From Lineus longissimus (Eukaryota; Nemertea; Pilidiophora; Heteronemertea; Lineidae), in assembly GCF_910592395.1 (NCBI RefSeq), contig NC_088308.1, positions 24,197,501 through 24,261,500 of the forward strand: DNA of 64,000 bases. The letters are read 5' to 3'. Below the pieces are notes generated by a model that searched no databases, had not been told where the DNA came from, and worked only from the letters and a program-made list of their open reading frames with translations. This document shows, one piece after another, positions 11,201 through 24,358 of the stretch. The position numbers and the translations under genes are program-made. Positions within the stretch are counted from its first letter, which is position 1. The number at the start of each line of letters is the position of its first letter.

Positions 11201-14200
11201 TCCAATTAAATATCATGCCGTTCTATTCATCATCCTTTTCTATTCCGATCATCTGTGGAACGTCAATGGAAAGTTTTGCCATCGGATTCGACATATCTGA
11301 AATGTCGAACCTTCAATTGAGTATAAGTATCGTAGGTAAGAAAAATACCAAGAACAGTCAAATCTTCAAGTGAGAAGTACCGTGGGTATTAAGTTAACTA
11401 CCAAAAACAGCCAATATGACTAATTGCCAGAAAATGTTAATTGAGAAAAGTCCTCTTAACATGAAGCTAAAGACAAAAAATACATAACGTTAGCATTACA
11501 GGTTATCGTGGTTGCTTTTCCCCACACCATTTCCACAAACCAATGACACTGATGATTACCGCAAATTGGCTCCAGATACTTTTGTTGACTCGACTATCAC
11601 CAGATACGGTATCTACATTGGTTCTACAAACATCGGAGATTGTTATGACCAATTAGGAGGCTGTTTCCTTATTATTTGCTGGTACCTGTTCGCCATTCTA
11701 ACCAAATCGTTAGTACCTCTCGAATATCGGGTGATATGTATTCCTTGTACGTGTCACATTAGTAAAATGACCACTTAAGGATTAGTGAGGTTGTGGGGGA
11801 AATAATGGGATGTCTGATAAACGAACGTTGACATGCTATGTTTGGACGATTCGGTGACTTGATGCGGAGTGATGCCTGTTGCAGTCATCTGAGACGACGA
11901 TTCTTGCCCACATTCGTGGTACGAGTGCGTGACTCTTATTGCGCATCTTGATCACCAAGGCGTTTGCATATTCTATTCATATACTAGAGTTAAAGCATTA
12001 GATCATAAGGAGCATGAAGCCCATTGCGTCTCTTTGCAACATTTCAGTTTCACCTTTTGATGACGAACCGCAACCACAAAATTTGAACTACAATCCTTCA
12101 CCCTTAATCCTTTTATCCGTCATGCTACATGTAGGTCATGGCAATTCGTCTCAAAAAATGCACGTCCCTCTCCTCCCTGACCCAAGTAGCTATCATGACT
12201 TACATTATTTATTTATCGACAACCCACTGGACTGCCTTTAATCTATGTCACTGCTATTTCTATTACATTCTTATTTTTATTAGCATAAGCGGATTTACGC
12301 GGTAATTGCAATTTCAATACGCAAGATTATGACACTGATCGATTTCTTGTACCCCGCTTTGAAGAAAGGATGAGGCGGAGGTTGACACAGATACGGGAGT
12401 CGATAGCGAGTCGCTGTGTAGCTGTACACCCATTTCTGCTTTCACGCCGTGCAAGTTAACTCCACCTCTCCCTGTCCCTGTTCGGTTTTGTTCATATGGT
12501 ATAAATAATGTTGCTTTTTCAAATGGCGCTATATGAATCGGTGTTGCGGAATTCACTTCAGTTGCAACGGATGTAATGTATATGGCGTGTTAGACAAATC
12601 GGTTGCCGTCGATTACTGGTTGCACGGAGAAAAACGTCACAAGGAAAGCAATAATGTAACGAAAGCCAGATAAGCAAACCAACATGTTCTAAAAGAATTG
12701 TTGTTTCAGACTGTTGCCTCTTTTCGATTGAGGGCTATAGGTGCATCCACTTTTAGGCAGAGTAGTTATTTATGTCGACGTTTGGCTGTAAGTCGTCTAT
12801 CGATTCAGCAGGAATAAACTACACACGCATGATTTCAGGCTTTAGTGACCATATTTGTATTTTTCAATTGACTCATTTCTTTTTCCTCTCCTGGTGTTGG
12901 GAGCTAGAATTTGAGGATAATGGCTTCGTACCTAAGGTAAGATCAAATCAACCCTCGAGTCTCGTTGGTGTTCAATTCATAGATTCCCATCCCGGACTGA
13001 TTCCTATTTGTTATGGTGATTTCCCCCTAGCTGCCTGGTCAAGAAGTCATTACGTGTAGACCGGCACATATTTCTCTGATCAACTGAATATTTGTCTTTT
13101 GAAGCTACATATTCTAATAATTTCGGGGAGTCATTGGCTTGTTCGACGTGAGATAACAATTGATAACTTTCTGGAAGAATTGCGCATTTTCTGCTTTCCG
13201 ACACGTAGAGTTTTACTGATGCGTTAACGACTTGTGATATCACCTTCGAACTTTGAATACATTTGAAAACAGTACATGTCATGTACACTCGGCTAGGTTA
13301 ACCCCCATGGAACAATTAGAGCTTAATTTAAAACTGAGAGATTGATTTTTAATATGACCATGTGCTCCTAATTTGTTTCCAGTGCTCATGGGAAGATTTA
13401 AATCTTTTAAATGGTGATGAGGGAATTTACTTCTTTGTGTTTTAAACATGTAATATTGATAGGTGTCAAGACAAAAACCAGACCGAGTACAAATTCGAGA
13501 AAAAGCAACTCATGTTTATTTACAACTTGTTGCACGAAATCTCAGCAATTTGTCTTCATTCACATTAACAGGATTCAGTAATCCCCCACTAACGCTGACC
13601 ATGAATACGACCACTTACCAAACGAGCAATGATACTAAAGCAAGTCATTGGCTTTCGTGGTAATTTGTCGTCAGTCTCCTCCAGTGGTATTTACATAAAA
13701 ATATTGTGATGAATTGATAGCAAAATGCTCGAGTCATTGATCTTGTTGATGATCATACGTGGATGAAAAACTGTACAGGTTATGTTTTTTAAGACGTTTT
13801 TGTAAATTGTATTCTCTGGTTTGTACAATAGAGTGTAAAACGGATAGATATCTGAGAAAATTTGGGAATCACATATCGTACGTAACTGTAGGAGCATAAT
13901 CCGAAAGGTTAATCTGAATCTAAGGCAATTTGGGTGCTAAATGAATATCATTATACTAGAGAGTATGTCATAAAGCTGAATTGATCATTCCGGAGCTTAT
14001 GCTGCCATGGTTGTTAGATTCGCACCAAAATAATTTTCTTCCGTCGTTTATGGTTTCTTTACTTAACGTAGTTGTACTGAATATGAGGAATACCTATTAT
14101 TCCGTCATTTAAAAAACTTTTTACCTTAATATTAATGTTAGCAATCATTCTGGTCGTAGGTTCACATAAGAGGAGGTCGTGAAGTGCAAAACATGTCAAC

Positions 14201-14334
14201 AGCTATTTAAGTTAATGTATTGGATTTACTCCTGAATCAAAAACCCATTAGCTCTGTCAGAATCGACAATGAACAAGAAAAAACAACTGAATGCAGCAAG
14301 ACAAAATCCATTTCATCCTCACATTTTGAAGGAG
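8291..14334. other. Long non-coding stretch
   Basis: No gene of a known family was recognised. A short 10-bp tandem repeat (GTCTTATACT, 2.3 copies) lies at 9427-9449. The stretch from about 9930 to 10160 is very AT-rich. A small hairpin with arms TTCGACAT and ATGTCGAA lies near 11287-11310. The 103-codon frame at 10507-10818 begins at a non-ATG codon and has no recognisable domain. Other frames are shorter. Confidence 0.55.
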
Positions 14335-14740
14335 AAACTATTTTCCTCCAAATTTGCACCAAATTAGTTCTGCATAGCAGATTAGTTCACTTAAGAAAGG
14401 TTATACCATAACAATCTGGTGTAATTTTTTTGTGGAGGCGACCTAGCAGCTTCGGCATACGATCAGCATATTTAAATCCAGTAAAAATAAAAATGATTCT
14501 CAATGGTTATGTACTCTCTAAGGTTATTTGTCATCACTAAACTATTTTCCTCCAAATTTGCACCAAATCAGATCTGCATAGCAGATTAGTTCACTTAAGA
14601 AAGGTTATACCACAACAATGTGGTGTATTTTTTTGTGGAGGCGACCTAGCAACTTCGGCATACGATCAGCATATTTAAATCCAGTCAAATAAAAATGATT
14701 CTCAATGGTTATGTACTCTCTGAGGTTATTTGTCATCACT
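14335..14740. repeat. Tandem duplication, two 204-bp units
   Basis: Copy 1 (14335-14538) is followed without a gap by copy 2 (14539-14740). Both start AAACTATTTTCCTCC and end GTCATCACT. By eye only about ten substitutions or small indels separate them, so the duplication is young or homogenised. The unit contains TGGAGGCGACCTAGC and ATACGATCAGCAT motifs and an AT-rich TTTAAATCC segment, but no convincing open frame. No further copies were seen in the window. The flanks do not show inverted ends, so a segmental tandem duplication is more likely than two transposons. Confidence 0.9.
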
Positions 14741-17700
14741 GTTGAAAAGTTACGTATCATTATAAGCATACCGGTGTCCTCTTACTTTTTTATTTGTTCA
14801 ATACAAATTACACAAGAAGTCACTCTGCGATGTTAAATAAATGTAGACTACCGAACCTTACCGAACCTCAGACTTTGAACCTGATATATGTGTAATGATA
14901 ACGGATTAATAGTGGATTTAAATCCTGTGATGTATGTTTGTGATGATATTAGATAAATTGAAGGTGGAGGCGGACTGATAAAAACATCGTTGGAAGATAT
15001 TGCCTGATCAGCTATGAATTGGGTCTTTCATCTTTACCTTTGTATGTGACTCATATTCATCATTACGCAAAAGTTGGTGTTCATAGATCAATCACCACAC
15101 TCGGTTTCGTCATAGGTAACTATATACTTGTCAGGTTATCACAAGATGAGTGGGTATTGCCTTATGATCATAACACACTACAAAAGAAGATGCCACAAAG
15201 CCATTGGTCATGAAATCAAATACTATCACGATCATACCTCAGCCTACAACGTGTAACTAATCCCATGATGGTTCTTGTCTAGAATTCATGCCCTGCCAAT
15301 CAGTATCTCCCTACAAGAAAAATGCACAACCCGGATGAGCAATCGTGCAAGAAATGTAATTACTACAAGCATTGGAGACATATGGCTGACCTTTCTCCCT
15401 AAAGTGATGGGCAGTTGAAGGGGGCTTACTCCCATAGTGACCACATGTATATAATTCACTAATGCTACATGTTATGTGAATCGATGTCCTGGTCTGTGTG
15501 CATTGAGACTTTGAGGACGTAGTGGCGTTGACAGGATAAAACCCTACCTTCATTTGATGTTGAAGCGATGCCCCCAGGAATATGCTTGTTATTGAAATGG
15601 AATCGATAAGTGAACCCCACGCGTCTATGGCACAATATACATGATCTCATAATACATAATGCCTTCTTCCATTCCGTAAAAAAGCAATGTATACTCTGTG
15701 CCTGATAAAAGAAAACAAATCACACGGCTTAACAAAATATAACTTTTTTACGTTCTGCATAAAAATCATAAGAGGAACTATCCCATCCACAGCTGTCATA
15801 TGTGGTTTGCTAACGGGCGGTTATCGTAGACGCCGCGGCTTTTGGTATATCACATTTGGGTGTATTACTCTGATAATCCGTTATAATGTGGTGATTATAT
15901 GTAATCCCTTCACCATTCGCTCCATGTTAGATTTGCGGTTATCACAGGCGACAGGATTGCTAATACGTGTATATGACTTAACGCTGACGTACCGTTTGTC
16001 AAATGTTCTGCTACAATGTTGTCGAATCTTCCAGTAGTTCTGACTGTTACAAGGTACTACGATGCTTAACATGATTCGTGATCTGAATAATACATTTAGG
16101 CATATATTTTAACACCAATATTACGCCTCTTCTATTTATGCATAGACTTCGATGAGATTTGAGTTCCATTATTTCTGTTGACTCAGTTGATCCAGAAATT
16201 GACGTTGAATTGTCAAAATCGCATTAGTATTCTAATCAGCTGATATTCTGCTTGGTTTAACAAGTTTAGGTACAAACAGTTAAACGATTTCACTCGATAG
16301 TTCTCTAGATATTGTTTTATGGATATTGCAATCTGAAATAAGATGAAAAATTACGAAGAGAGGAAAACAAAATTCATGGCATGCATCCCATTTACTTGCG
16401 TATCAAAAATTGAAAGGTAACACCTCATCAATACTGCCATTATTTACAACTTGTTGACAGCTGTATGAGGGTATTGTACTTGGCCATACCCGGGATACGA
16501 ATGTCTCATATTTGTAACTGGCGTCTGAAGAGCAATCCAGCTTCTCCTCACGAAGTAGATCTATTACCTCAAGTGTCATCAATATAATTAACTATTATAA
16601 AGTCATCAATTCTCAATATAGAATTTTCATCAGGTGGGCGGGCATTGAACATCAGAAAAATTGCAAAGAAACGTGTGACAATGATATGAAATTTGAAATG
16701 ACTTTGAATCAATATCCAGTGTGAACGAGTCGAGTGAAAATATTCTAAGGATTCGACCATTCTCATCCTTGAAAGTTCACCGTTATACATTTCGTGGTTG
16801 ATTTCTAAGAAACTGTCATCAGGTTTGACATAATTGTTTAAAGCAGTTCTTCTTGCATGAGAATTCAGATTATACCTTCAGTATGTTTTTTTCCTATTCC
16901 ATTTGCTAACTGTTTTTCTGAAAGGCATTTTTTGCAGATTTGTTTTCACTCGTAGAAAATAGGAAAATGCATTCCTCATCGTGTGACTCCGCACAAATAC
17001 CATCGCAGCCTCAAGTGGTCATTGGAAATAAGATCGGACAAATCTGATAATTTCGTTGAGTGTTTAACCTTTCCTGTTCTGCGGAATTTGGTGATGAAAA
17101 GTAATAGCTATAGTGTTATAGGTGATTGGGCAGCCGAACGGTTGTTAATAATACCTTTTATTACCTACCTTCTCCGAACGATAACGATGTGGCTACCAAA
17201 TATGTAAGATGTTTCCTGAGCTTGATCTCCTAGCAGCGGGCCCGTATGACCGGATGTCGGAATCCCATCATTTCTTATTGATTTGCTGTACAGTTTCATC
17301 ATACCTTTCATCAGTCTGGTCCAAGATACCGCCACACGTGTCAGACCTGGTGCTAAAGAAATTGGCAACCGAATGTAATCCCGGTTGCCGAGCATGCCGA
17401 CTTGAAACTGTTTTTCACCATCTTTATAAAAGCAAATGATTGTGGTGGCAAGGCAGCAGAGGTAGTAGGATAGAGGATTTGTATGATTGCTGTGACTTGA
17501 ACAGAAACAGCTTTTTCAGATTTTTTTGGGCATGTTTATGGTAATGAAGTCATTCTTTTTGTTTGTGGTTTCATAACATGTCGATGCTCTTCACTATTGA
17601 TCCAACCTTACCAGGTTCTGGGGCAAAGTCGCATACCCTCCATGGAAATCTGTGCTACATCATTTCGTGGTACAATCACTGGCCCGGTAGATAGCCATGA

Positions 17701-20700
17701 TGCCTTTTAATCGTGTGTTCTGGGTATTTATATTACCCATATTTAGATGTTTCAAGGAGAGCTCACACGAATGGTTATGTGTCAAAGAACTCGCCAGGCG
17801 ATATTTGTCTGTCGTGGGTTTTCAAAATTAAGCTGATGAAAGCATGACCACAAAACGCATACCCATTTCGTCTTGGTGACAAACAGAGGTACCGTCTTGC
17901 GCCAATGCTGAGTAATATCAATATCGTTAAGGGATACCTTAACCCGATCCATCCACGTACCGACGTACCAAATGCATCCATTATACCGTTCATTCCAGTT
18001 CTATCAGTTTGATAATCCTCTCGTACTGCTGACACACTGGAATTAATTCAGGCTGAACGTGACAAAACGACGTAGATTTTCCGTTAAATCGTATTACGCG
18101 ATCATCGGGTCACAATCAGTTCGGTTGATTTCAGTCATACGAAGATTTTGTATAAAATGGAAATAATTCATTCATGGTGTGATTCATTTGAATGAGGCGA
18201 ATTCTGTGGTCGAGATGCATTTGAAGCTTTATATATTTTCGGATTTATAAGAGGCTGGGGAAAGGTTGTTTATCTTCTGAGTGCACTTTTAGAAATTGCC
18301 TTACGTATCGCTCCGAAAGTGTCCTTCGATGGAAAGGACCAAATTAGAGATAAAATCGATACAATGATTAACGATATTGTTGATGCTTTCTTGCATAATT
18401 CACATGATAGCCTTAATTCCTCACACTTTGTTTTGTTTTGGGACAAGATTCCGTTTAATTACTGAGATGGTAATTGGGGGTCTCTTCTCGGTACTGAAAA
18501 ATCCAGAGACGGCCAAGAATCCTCATTATAATTCCTCTAAGGTTCTGACAGAAAATGCAAAAATGAATATATCGGTTTCAAAAGCATCCAGCTACCTCAG
18601 ACAAACTGACATGACAACGTGAGCTTAAGCAACCAACAGCAATGTTATTGATGATTAAATCTGTAAAAAGGAGCACAATGTAATAATCGCTGACAGCAAC
18701 CAAACTCCACTTCGTGGATTAAGGTTTCAGGATCCGGTCGATTGGCACCTTTCTTACCTATTGATCATACTACAGCTTTGACAATGTCATGTATAGTCCG
18801 GTTTGCCTGGCCTGTAGTCTGGCGTGGTTAATGCCCAAAGATAATGTGATTCTGACAATCGCTGATGAGACGCTAAGTAATACCCGAAGGGCATTAGCCT
18901 ATATGCTATGCACATCCCGAAATATCACTCAGTGATTGCTATAAATGTAAATGGGCAAACCAATAAAGATTCCATCGTACGCATGTATGAGTTTAGCATT
19001 ACGGGGACACGTCCATGATTCATCCAGTGGCAACATATATCAAATTGCGCTGGAGCAGTTTGATAAAATTTGCAATTACCGCAAAATCCCTGTAAGCTGA
19101 GGTATAAACGGTTGAGATATACGGGATGCTGTCCCCTGCATGACAATGGCTTTACTCTTGTATGGTAAAGTGGGCGATAGGAAACCCGATTCGATCGATA
19201 GCAATACCTGACAAATAAATCAAAAGACAAATTGTGGAGAAAAATATCTTGGGTAAATGGGAATCACGAATAAAAGCAGCATAAACTGAGCATTCATTCC
19301 AGTTCGCCGCCTCGGTGCGTTTTTTTCTTCTTTTCATAGTGTAAGGAGATGGGAAGGGGGAGGGGTGGTTGTAACGAGGCACTTGCTTTGGTCAATGGTC
19401 TTTCAGGTGTGTAGTAAGCGATACAGGCAGAGGATATCGCCGAGGACAACAAACGCATGTGTGGTCATTATGTCGTCCACCAAATACCTGCACAAGCACG
19501 AACTTCTTTAGCAACCGTGGGTTGCTTCACAGTGTGAAAAAGAGCGCGGTTAAAAGTCCAGACCTAATTAAGCAAATGATGTGTGCTTGCACATTCCGTT
19601 CCGTGATTGATTGTACGAAAGTCAATTATTGCGTGTGTAGCGGTTCTTTATGCTATCATTATGACCAGAAGTATGGCATTTTAATGAGCCAAGGTGAATC
19701 TTGGCTAATGGCCCACTAAACCTGACTTATCTCAAATTCATGTCAACCAAAGTTTCGAAATATACAGTTACAGAAGTTCCAATGTAAAGGATATCCGTGT
19801 AATGATATCTGCATCCCATGCGCATAAAATTTGGCCAACGAAATGTAGCATTTACCAAGACGTCTGATCTGTAAGTGATGGTGTACGGTAGTGTGAATGA
19901 TTATCTAGTTGGTAAAAAAGTTATACCGGCCGATGGATACTGACGCAATCTTCACACTCCATTCACACTAGATCACGGACACCAGCACCTCATTTCCATG
20001 TGATGTAAAGCCAACAGTCATAACTAGATATATAATTGTTGCCCTTAAAGTAGAGCTTTTTTGGTACACAATAATATATACTCTATTACAATCAACGTAT
20101 AGTGAAGTGACAAGTGGTCCGGTAAGGTGATGTTCCTGATTATTGAAATAACAGCCAAGCCCACTTCCTCATCAGAAGCCTTTCAAAACTATCGAACTCA
20201 AAACCAACCAAAACATTCAGTTAGTAAATTAGCAATTGGCAGATTCAATACTTTACCCGTGATGTCTTTTAAAGAAAATTGACTCGAATGTAAAAACAAG
20301 AGGTCCCAATCATAGAAATTGCATGCTGAATATCAATGTCTCACAGCAAACCTCATTAACCGAGATAAAGAGAACGTCTTTTTTCTGACAATTTTCGAAA
20401 GTTAATGAAAATTGTATTGGAGGACGTAATTGATTGCACACTGGGCCGGTTGAGAGTAAATTGTACGTCAATGCCACATTTCCATATAAAGTAGGTGATG
20501 ATTTTTTTTCTTAACTCAAACAGCAGATAATTAGTTATTACGACAACTTCGAGCGGTCATAGGAGTGATCGTCCTGAGAAAGCGCTGATTCAGAGTCCCT
20601 TAGCCTTTTGTTTTCTCTTCAGGAGCAGGTGCCGATTGGCAGTATCGTTATCAACAGAAATATGATAAGGTCATTCGGGGCCTTGTCGATACCGTGGCCT

Positions 20701-20849
20701 TTATTGCTTGCAGTTGAATGCTTGGTATCGTCTTCATCCATACTCAAACAAGCTTGCAAGGTTTTTAGTGCATGGAATAGTCAAACTGAGAAAAAAGTCG
20801 CTGAGATATTTCCATCGATTCATTATTTGGTCGAATAGACGGCGTTATC
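14741..20849. other. Long non-coding stretch
   Basis: No gene of a known family was seen. The 116-codon frame at 15687-16037 starts with ATG but is hydrophobic and Arg-rich in patches and shows no domain. A shadow frame overlaps it on the minus strand. A purine-rich G-tract patch occurs at about 19345-19370. It has only three G-runs of three or more, so it is not a clear quadruplex. A short direct repeat ACCGAACCT occurs twice near 14860-14880. Confidence 0.5.
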
Positions 20850-20975
20850 ACTAGTAGGAGGCTTTTTCAACGATTTCTCTAACTTTTCCCTGATTTATCC
20901 GACAAAAGTCCGACTTTTCTCTAAACTTTAGCATTTTTAGAAAACCTGTGAAAAATTCTAGGGCTTCCCGAAATA
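20850..20975. repeat. Dispersed repeat, copy A
   Basis: This 126-bp stretch begins ACTAGTAGGAGGCTTTTT and ends with GGGCTTCCC plus a short tail. It aligns in the same orientation with 28188-28334. The first 18 bases are identical. Shared internal words include CTAACTTTT, AAAGTCCGAC and GGGCTTCCC, with small indels between them. Overall similarity is perhaps two thirds by eye. It is a member of an old interspersed repeat family of unknown class; no inverted ends or poly(A) tail are apparent. Confidence 0.7.
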
Positions 20976-23400
20976 GGCCATTAAGGATCAGATTCCTGTG
21001 TTGTTGCATATGTTTTGGTTTCTTGCCTTGATTCGGTCAGTATATAGCGCCAGAATTTATATCAGAAAGTTAGTTTACCCGACTATTAGAACTGATCATC
21101 CCCATCACATCCAGGGGTCATCCAGCCGAAGGAGTTAAAACGCACTTAGTCATTCTTTAGGTAGGGATCTCTAACAGTATAGTAATGGGTATCGATGTTT
21201 CATTTTCTCCAGTCAATACTGTTTATGTCGTTCCATGCAGCCCACCTTGGCGGAAGAATGTGTCAGTGGCGCTAAATGTCATAAAGGATCGGATGCATCG
21301 CCCTGGGCAATATGGCACCTTCGATTAGACTAGTATCTTTCGCTCAATTTAAACGCGTTAGCTCGGGCTCACTTTTGGCATTTCTGATACATGCACTATA
21401 TAGGAAGATGATCTATGGATTTTTGCAGGATGGTTGTAAGTTGCTTACATTTTGTATGTTGGGATTTTTCTGGTCATTGGTGAAAGATAATGCATTAAAA
21501 AAGATATTTGCGGGATGTGAATTTGTTTATCTGATTTCAGAGTTGAGCATTTAAGAATTGAATTGAATAGATAATATAAGGGCTCATGCGCGACCGCCAT
21601 GAAGTCAGTGCCACGTAAAAAGTTAATCAGCTCTCGCCGTTAATTTATTTTCTTGCAGAAGTGCTGATTATGTTACAGATCGTTGCAGTTACATTAATTT
21701 TGGTCTTGTCAGTTCCCTTGTCGAAACTCCCGATAAGATTTTGGTTATATAGATCCCATTTAATGTCATATACATGTTCATGTAGGTACAGGTTTAACTA
21801 TGGATCATACAGCAACCTTGTAATGACTGTACGGTACGTGTATTGCATACGAAACTGAATGAGAACTTCACTAAGAACATCCCGGTGGGTAGAGGATGCT
21901 TTAATGAATAACGATATCATAATACGTTGCGGACCATAATGAACCCTCGCTTCGTCATTGGTAATAGCAACTGTCGGCTATTGTAATTGTAAGTACCAAT
22001 GATAAGGTGTTGCCCGCGAAGTAAAATGATTCTGGCTTCCTTTGTTTTGCGTGGGCAAAGATGAATAAAACTTTAAAAATCTTTGTAGTTCATTGATTGT
22101 GCTCAGCGAAGTAGTAGAAAGTTGTCGATTTCAAATGCACTCGTGAAATAAGTTCAATGGTATTAACTGAAGATCACTGCCTGCCTTTAATCGCAATGAG
22201 ACGCTCCAACCCACTAGTATTCCCATATTGGATGCATCTGTCAACATGTCTTCTTCTGTAGCAACATATCAATCTATTTCATTCACCAAGAACATCTTCA
22301 TCTCTTTAAATGTCAATGAGTAATCTTACTAAAATCATATTTCATTTTAATTTACCTGGTACCATGGCAACTCTGCGATGTTACGCCTCCTACAAGTCAA
22401 AAATTAAACCTCTTGCTCAAGATTACCCAGAAGCCATGTAACTTGAATGAAGTATGTCCTTATAAATTTTCACCGAAGAGAAACGGTGATAATTAAAGCT
22501 TGTAATCTTCGTCGAAAATTTCGTCACTGGGCTCACTTGAGGATGGGATATTGTCATTGGTTGATGGCAGGTCCGTTCAAGTGATAAATACTTGCAAATC
22601 TACAATGACGGTACTACCCAAGTGCAGTCGTTGCGAAATTCTCGCGTGTGGACTGCTCTACCGATGGTGTCCTTTTAATAGTTTTGCCATCTTCTTATTT
22701 CGCATGAACTGCGCTTGGGAATAGCGACGTTTGGAATTAAATTGTTGGTGTATTTCGGATCAAGACAGTCGTAATCCCTTCGGGTGCTTTTCCCATCACC
22801 GGGTTCTTTTGAAATGCTTTTTGATGACATCGTTAAAGGTTTTCAGCCTTATAAGATCCTTGCAGTTGCAATTCAACGGTCTGCCACTGATACACCAAAT
22901 ACAGCCTACGCCTATATTTGCGACGAAAGCAAATCTCACCATGCAAAAAGTGTCTTCATCAGAAATCCCTATCATAAGATCATAATTTCATTACCGGTTC
23001 GATTTGCACAAATTCGGCTAATCGGCAGATATTCAGTTCATTGAAATCTCTGCACTATTTCTTCAATGAATTGAAAACGTCGTCTTACATAGCTGACTTC
23101 GTAATGGATTCATCACGTTCGCCTTAATTCTATTTTCTGAAAGACATGTCCAAATGAACACACAAAAACGGGAATTTGATTAGAGTGGTAAATTGAGCTA
23201 GTGTGAGTGTGCATGTTAGGCAGGAGTTTGGTGTAATGTAGCTAGTGCATTTGCATTCGGTCGGCTTCACTAATACCTCGTCATTTGGTGGGAATGCCAT
23301 TTTTCGTCGTGATTTCTTTTAAGCATTTTCGCTACAATACTAGTTTGTGCCTTCTCCTTTGGAGATCTGATATCCTTAATATAGATTCTCTTTGCACAGG
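20976..23400. other. Non-coding stretch before a DNA transposon
   Basis: No recognisable gene. Two overlapping frames at 22731-23044 are open in different phases with no domain resemblance. The frame at 21312-21554 is hydrophobic and starts with ATG but is within chance length. Confidence 0.5.
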
Positions 23401-23405
23401 TAATT

Positions 23406-23433
23406 CCCAAGGAAGATACCGCGGTGACGTCAC
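23406..23433 (+). repeat. Left terminal inverted repeat of the 23.4-kb element
   Basis: It is 28 bases long, beginning CCCAAGGAAGATACC and ending GTGACGTCAC. It pairs with 24326-24353. Immediately inside, the left end continues into ATCACGTGAT, a palindrome not shared with the right end. Confidence 0.85.
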
Positions 23434-24325
23434 ATCACGTGATCCCGACCCATATTAGTGATCGCTATGGCCAATCAGATTCAGTCTACTGACAGCACCA
23501 GTACTGAACACATCTCCACGTCTCACTGTCTGGTGCGCTTTTGTACACAAAAACACCAATAGACATGAAATATTGCAATACCTAGTATGGATTCTTCCTG
23601 TGTAAAATAAAATTTACAGAGCAGATTAACTTCCACGAATAAAAAAGACGTTTGGCGTGGCCAAAGTGCGGAAATAATGTCTCCGCTAAAATACACTACG
23701 AAATACACTAGGCAATGCACTACGCAATATACAGTAGAGATGCAGTTGAGTTTGTTATTGTTTTGACTTAGAAGCCCGCCCATATCATAATATATTCATG
23801 TATTCATGAAGTATGAACTCATTTCTGTCCCATACAACTCTAAGAACAGTCAATTTCTCCTTAAAACATCACCGAAACCGCGATATCCGCAGGAAGATTT
23901 CGTTCTAGTGTCCGAAAATGCATGATCTTACAGGGGCGCTAACTCGACAAATAGAGGGGATCTATGGGGATCTATGCGAGTTTTAGGTATTACAGGTCTC
24001 GAACTTGTAAAATCTGTAAACATGCCTCCAAATCCCATTATGATAATGAAGAAATTGCCCCATATCTGGGAGACTGTTTTGAAACCATCGCTAATTTTGG
24101 AAGATCGGTGCCCGGCTATTTGGTTTAAAAAACCCTATTTTTCCCCATCAAAACAGCACTTTTCATTATTCTAATGATAGCTTATTGTCTGAAGACTTAT
24201 TTCATAGCAGAAAAGTACTAATAACTCTGATTTGATGCGAAAAATCTAACTTTTTTGATGACTTGATTTTCCCTTGGCCGTGGATCGAGTTTGTTTACAA
24301 TATGCAGCGCCATCTTGGAAAAGCC

Positions 24326-24353
24326 GTGACGTCACCGCGGTATCCTCCTTGGG
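24326..24353 (-). repeat. Right terminal inverted repeat of the 23.4-kb element
   Basis: This is the inverted copy of the left end with one A/G difference at the ninth base. Inside it lies GCGCCATCTTGGAAAAGCC on the plus strand, which may belong to a longer subterminal region. Confidence 0.85.
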
Positions 24354-24358
24354 TAATT

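Larger units (their letters stand above)
23406..24353. mobile_element. Non-autonomous DNA transposon with 28-bp inverted ends
   Basis: The left end (23406-23433) and right end (24326-24353) are inverted copies: CCCAAGGARGATACC followed by GCGGTGACGTCAC, with one mismatch in 28 bases. TAATT flanks both sides (23401-23405 and 24354-24358). Depending on where the terminus is placed, the matching flank can be read as 5, 7 (GTAATTC) or 9 bp (GGTAATTCC), so the superfamily is not fixed. The roughly 950-bp interior has no transposase-like frame. It includes a block of short AATACACTA/AATGCACTA repeats near 23690-23735. This is a MITE-like element mobilised in trans. The embedded GTGACGTCAC is a CRE-like palindrome. 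Frames crossing its right border on the minus strand are spurious. Confidence 0.8.

Noticed and set aside
17990-18035. TCCTCTCGTACTG word resembling the 3' part of large-subunit rRNA
   Set aside because: The match is about a dozen bases and the surrounding sequence shows no rRNA similarity.
19345-19370. G-rich tract as a possible G-quadruplex
   Set aside because: Only three separate runs of three or more G are present, so a canonical four-run quadruplex cannot form.
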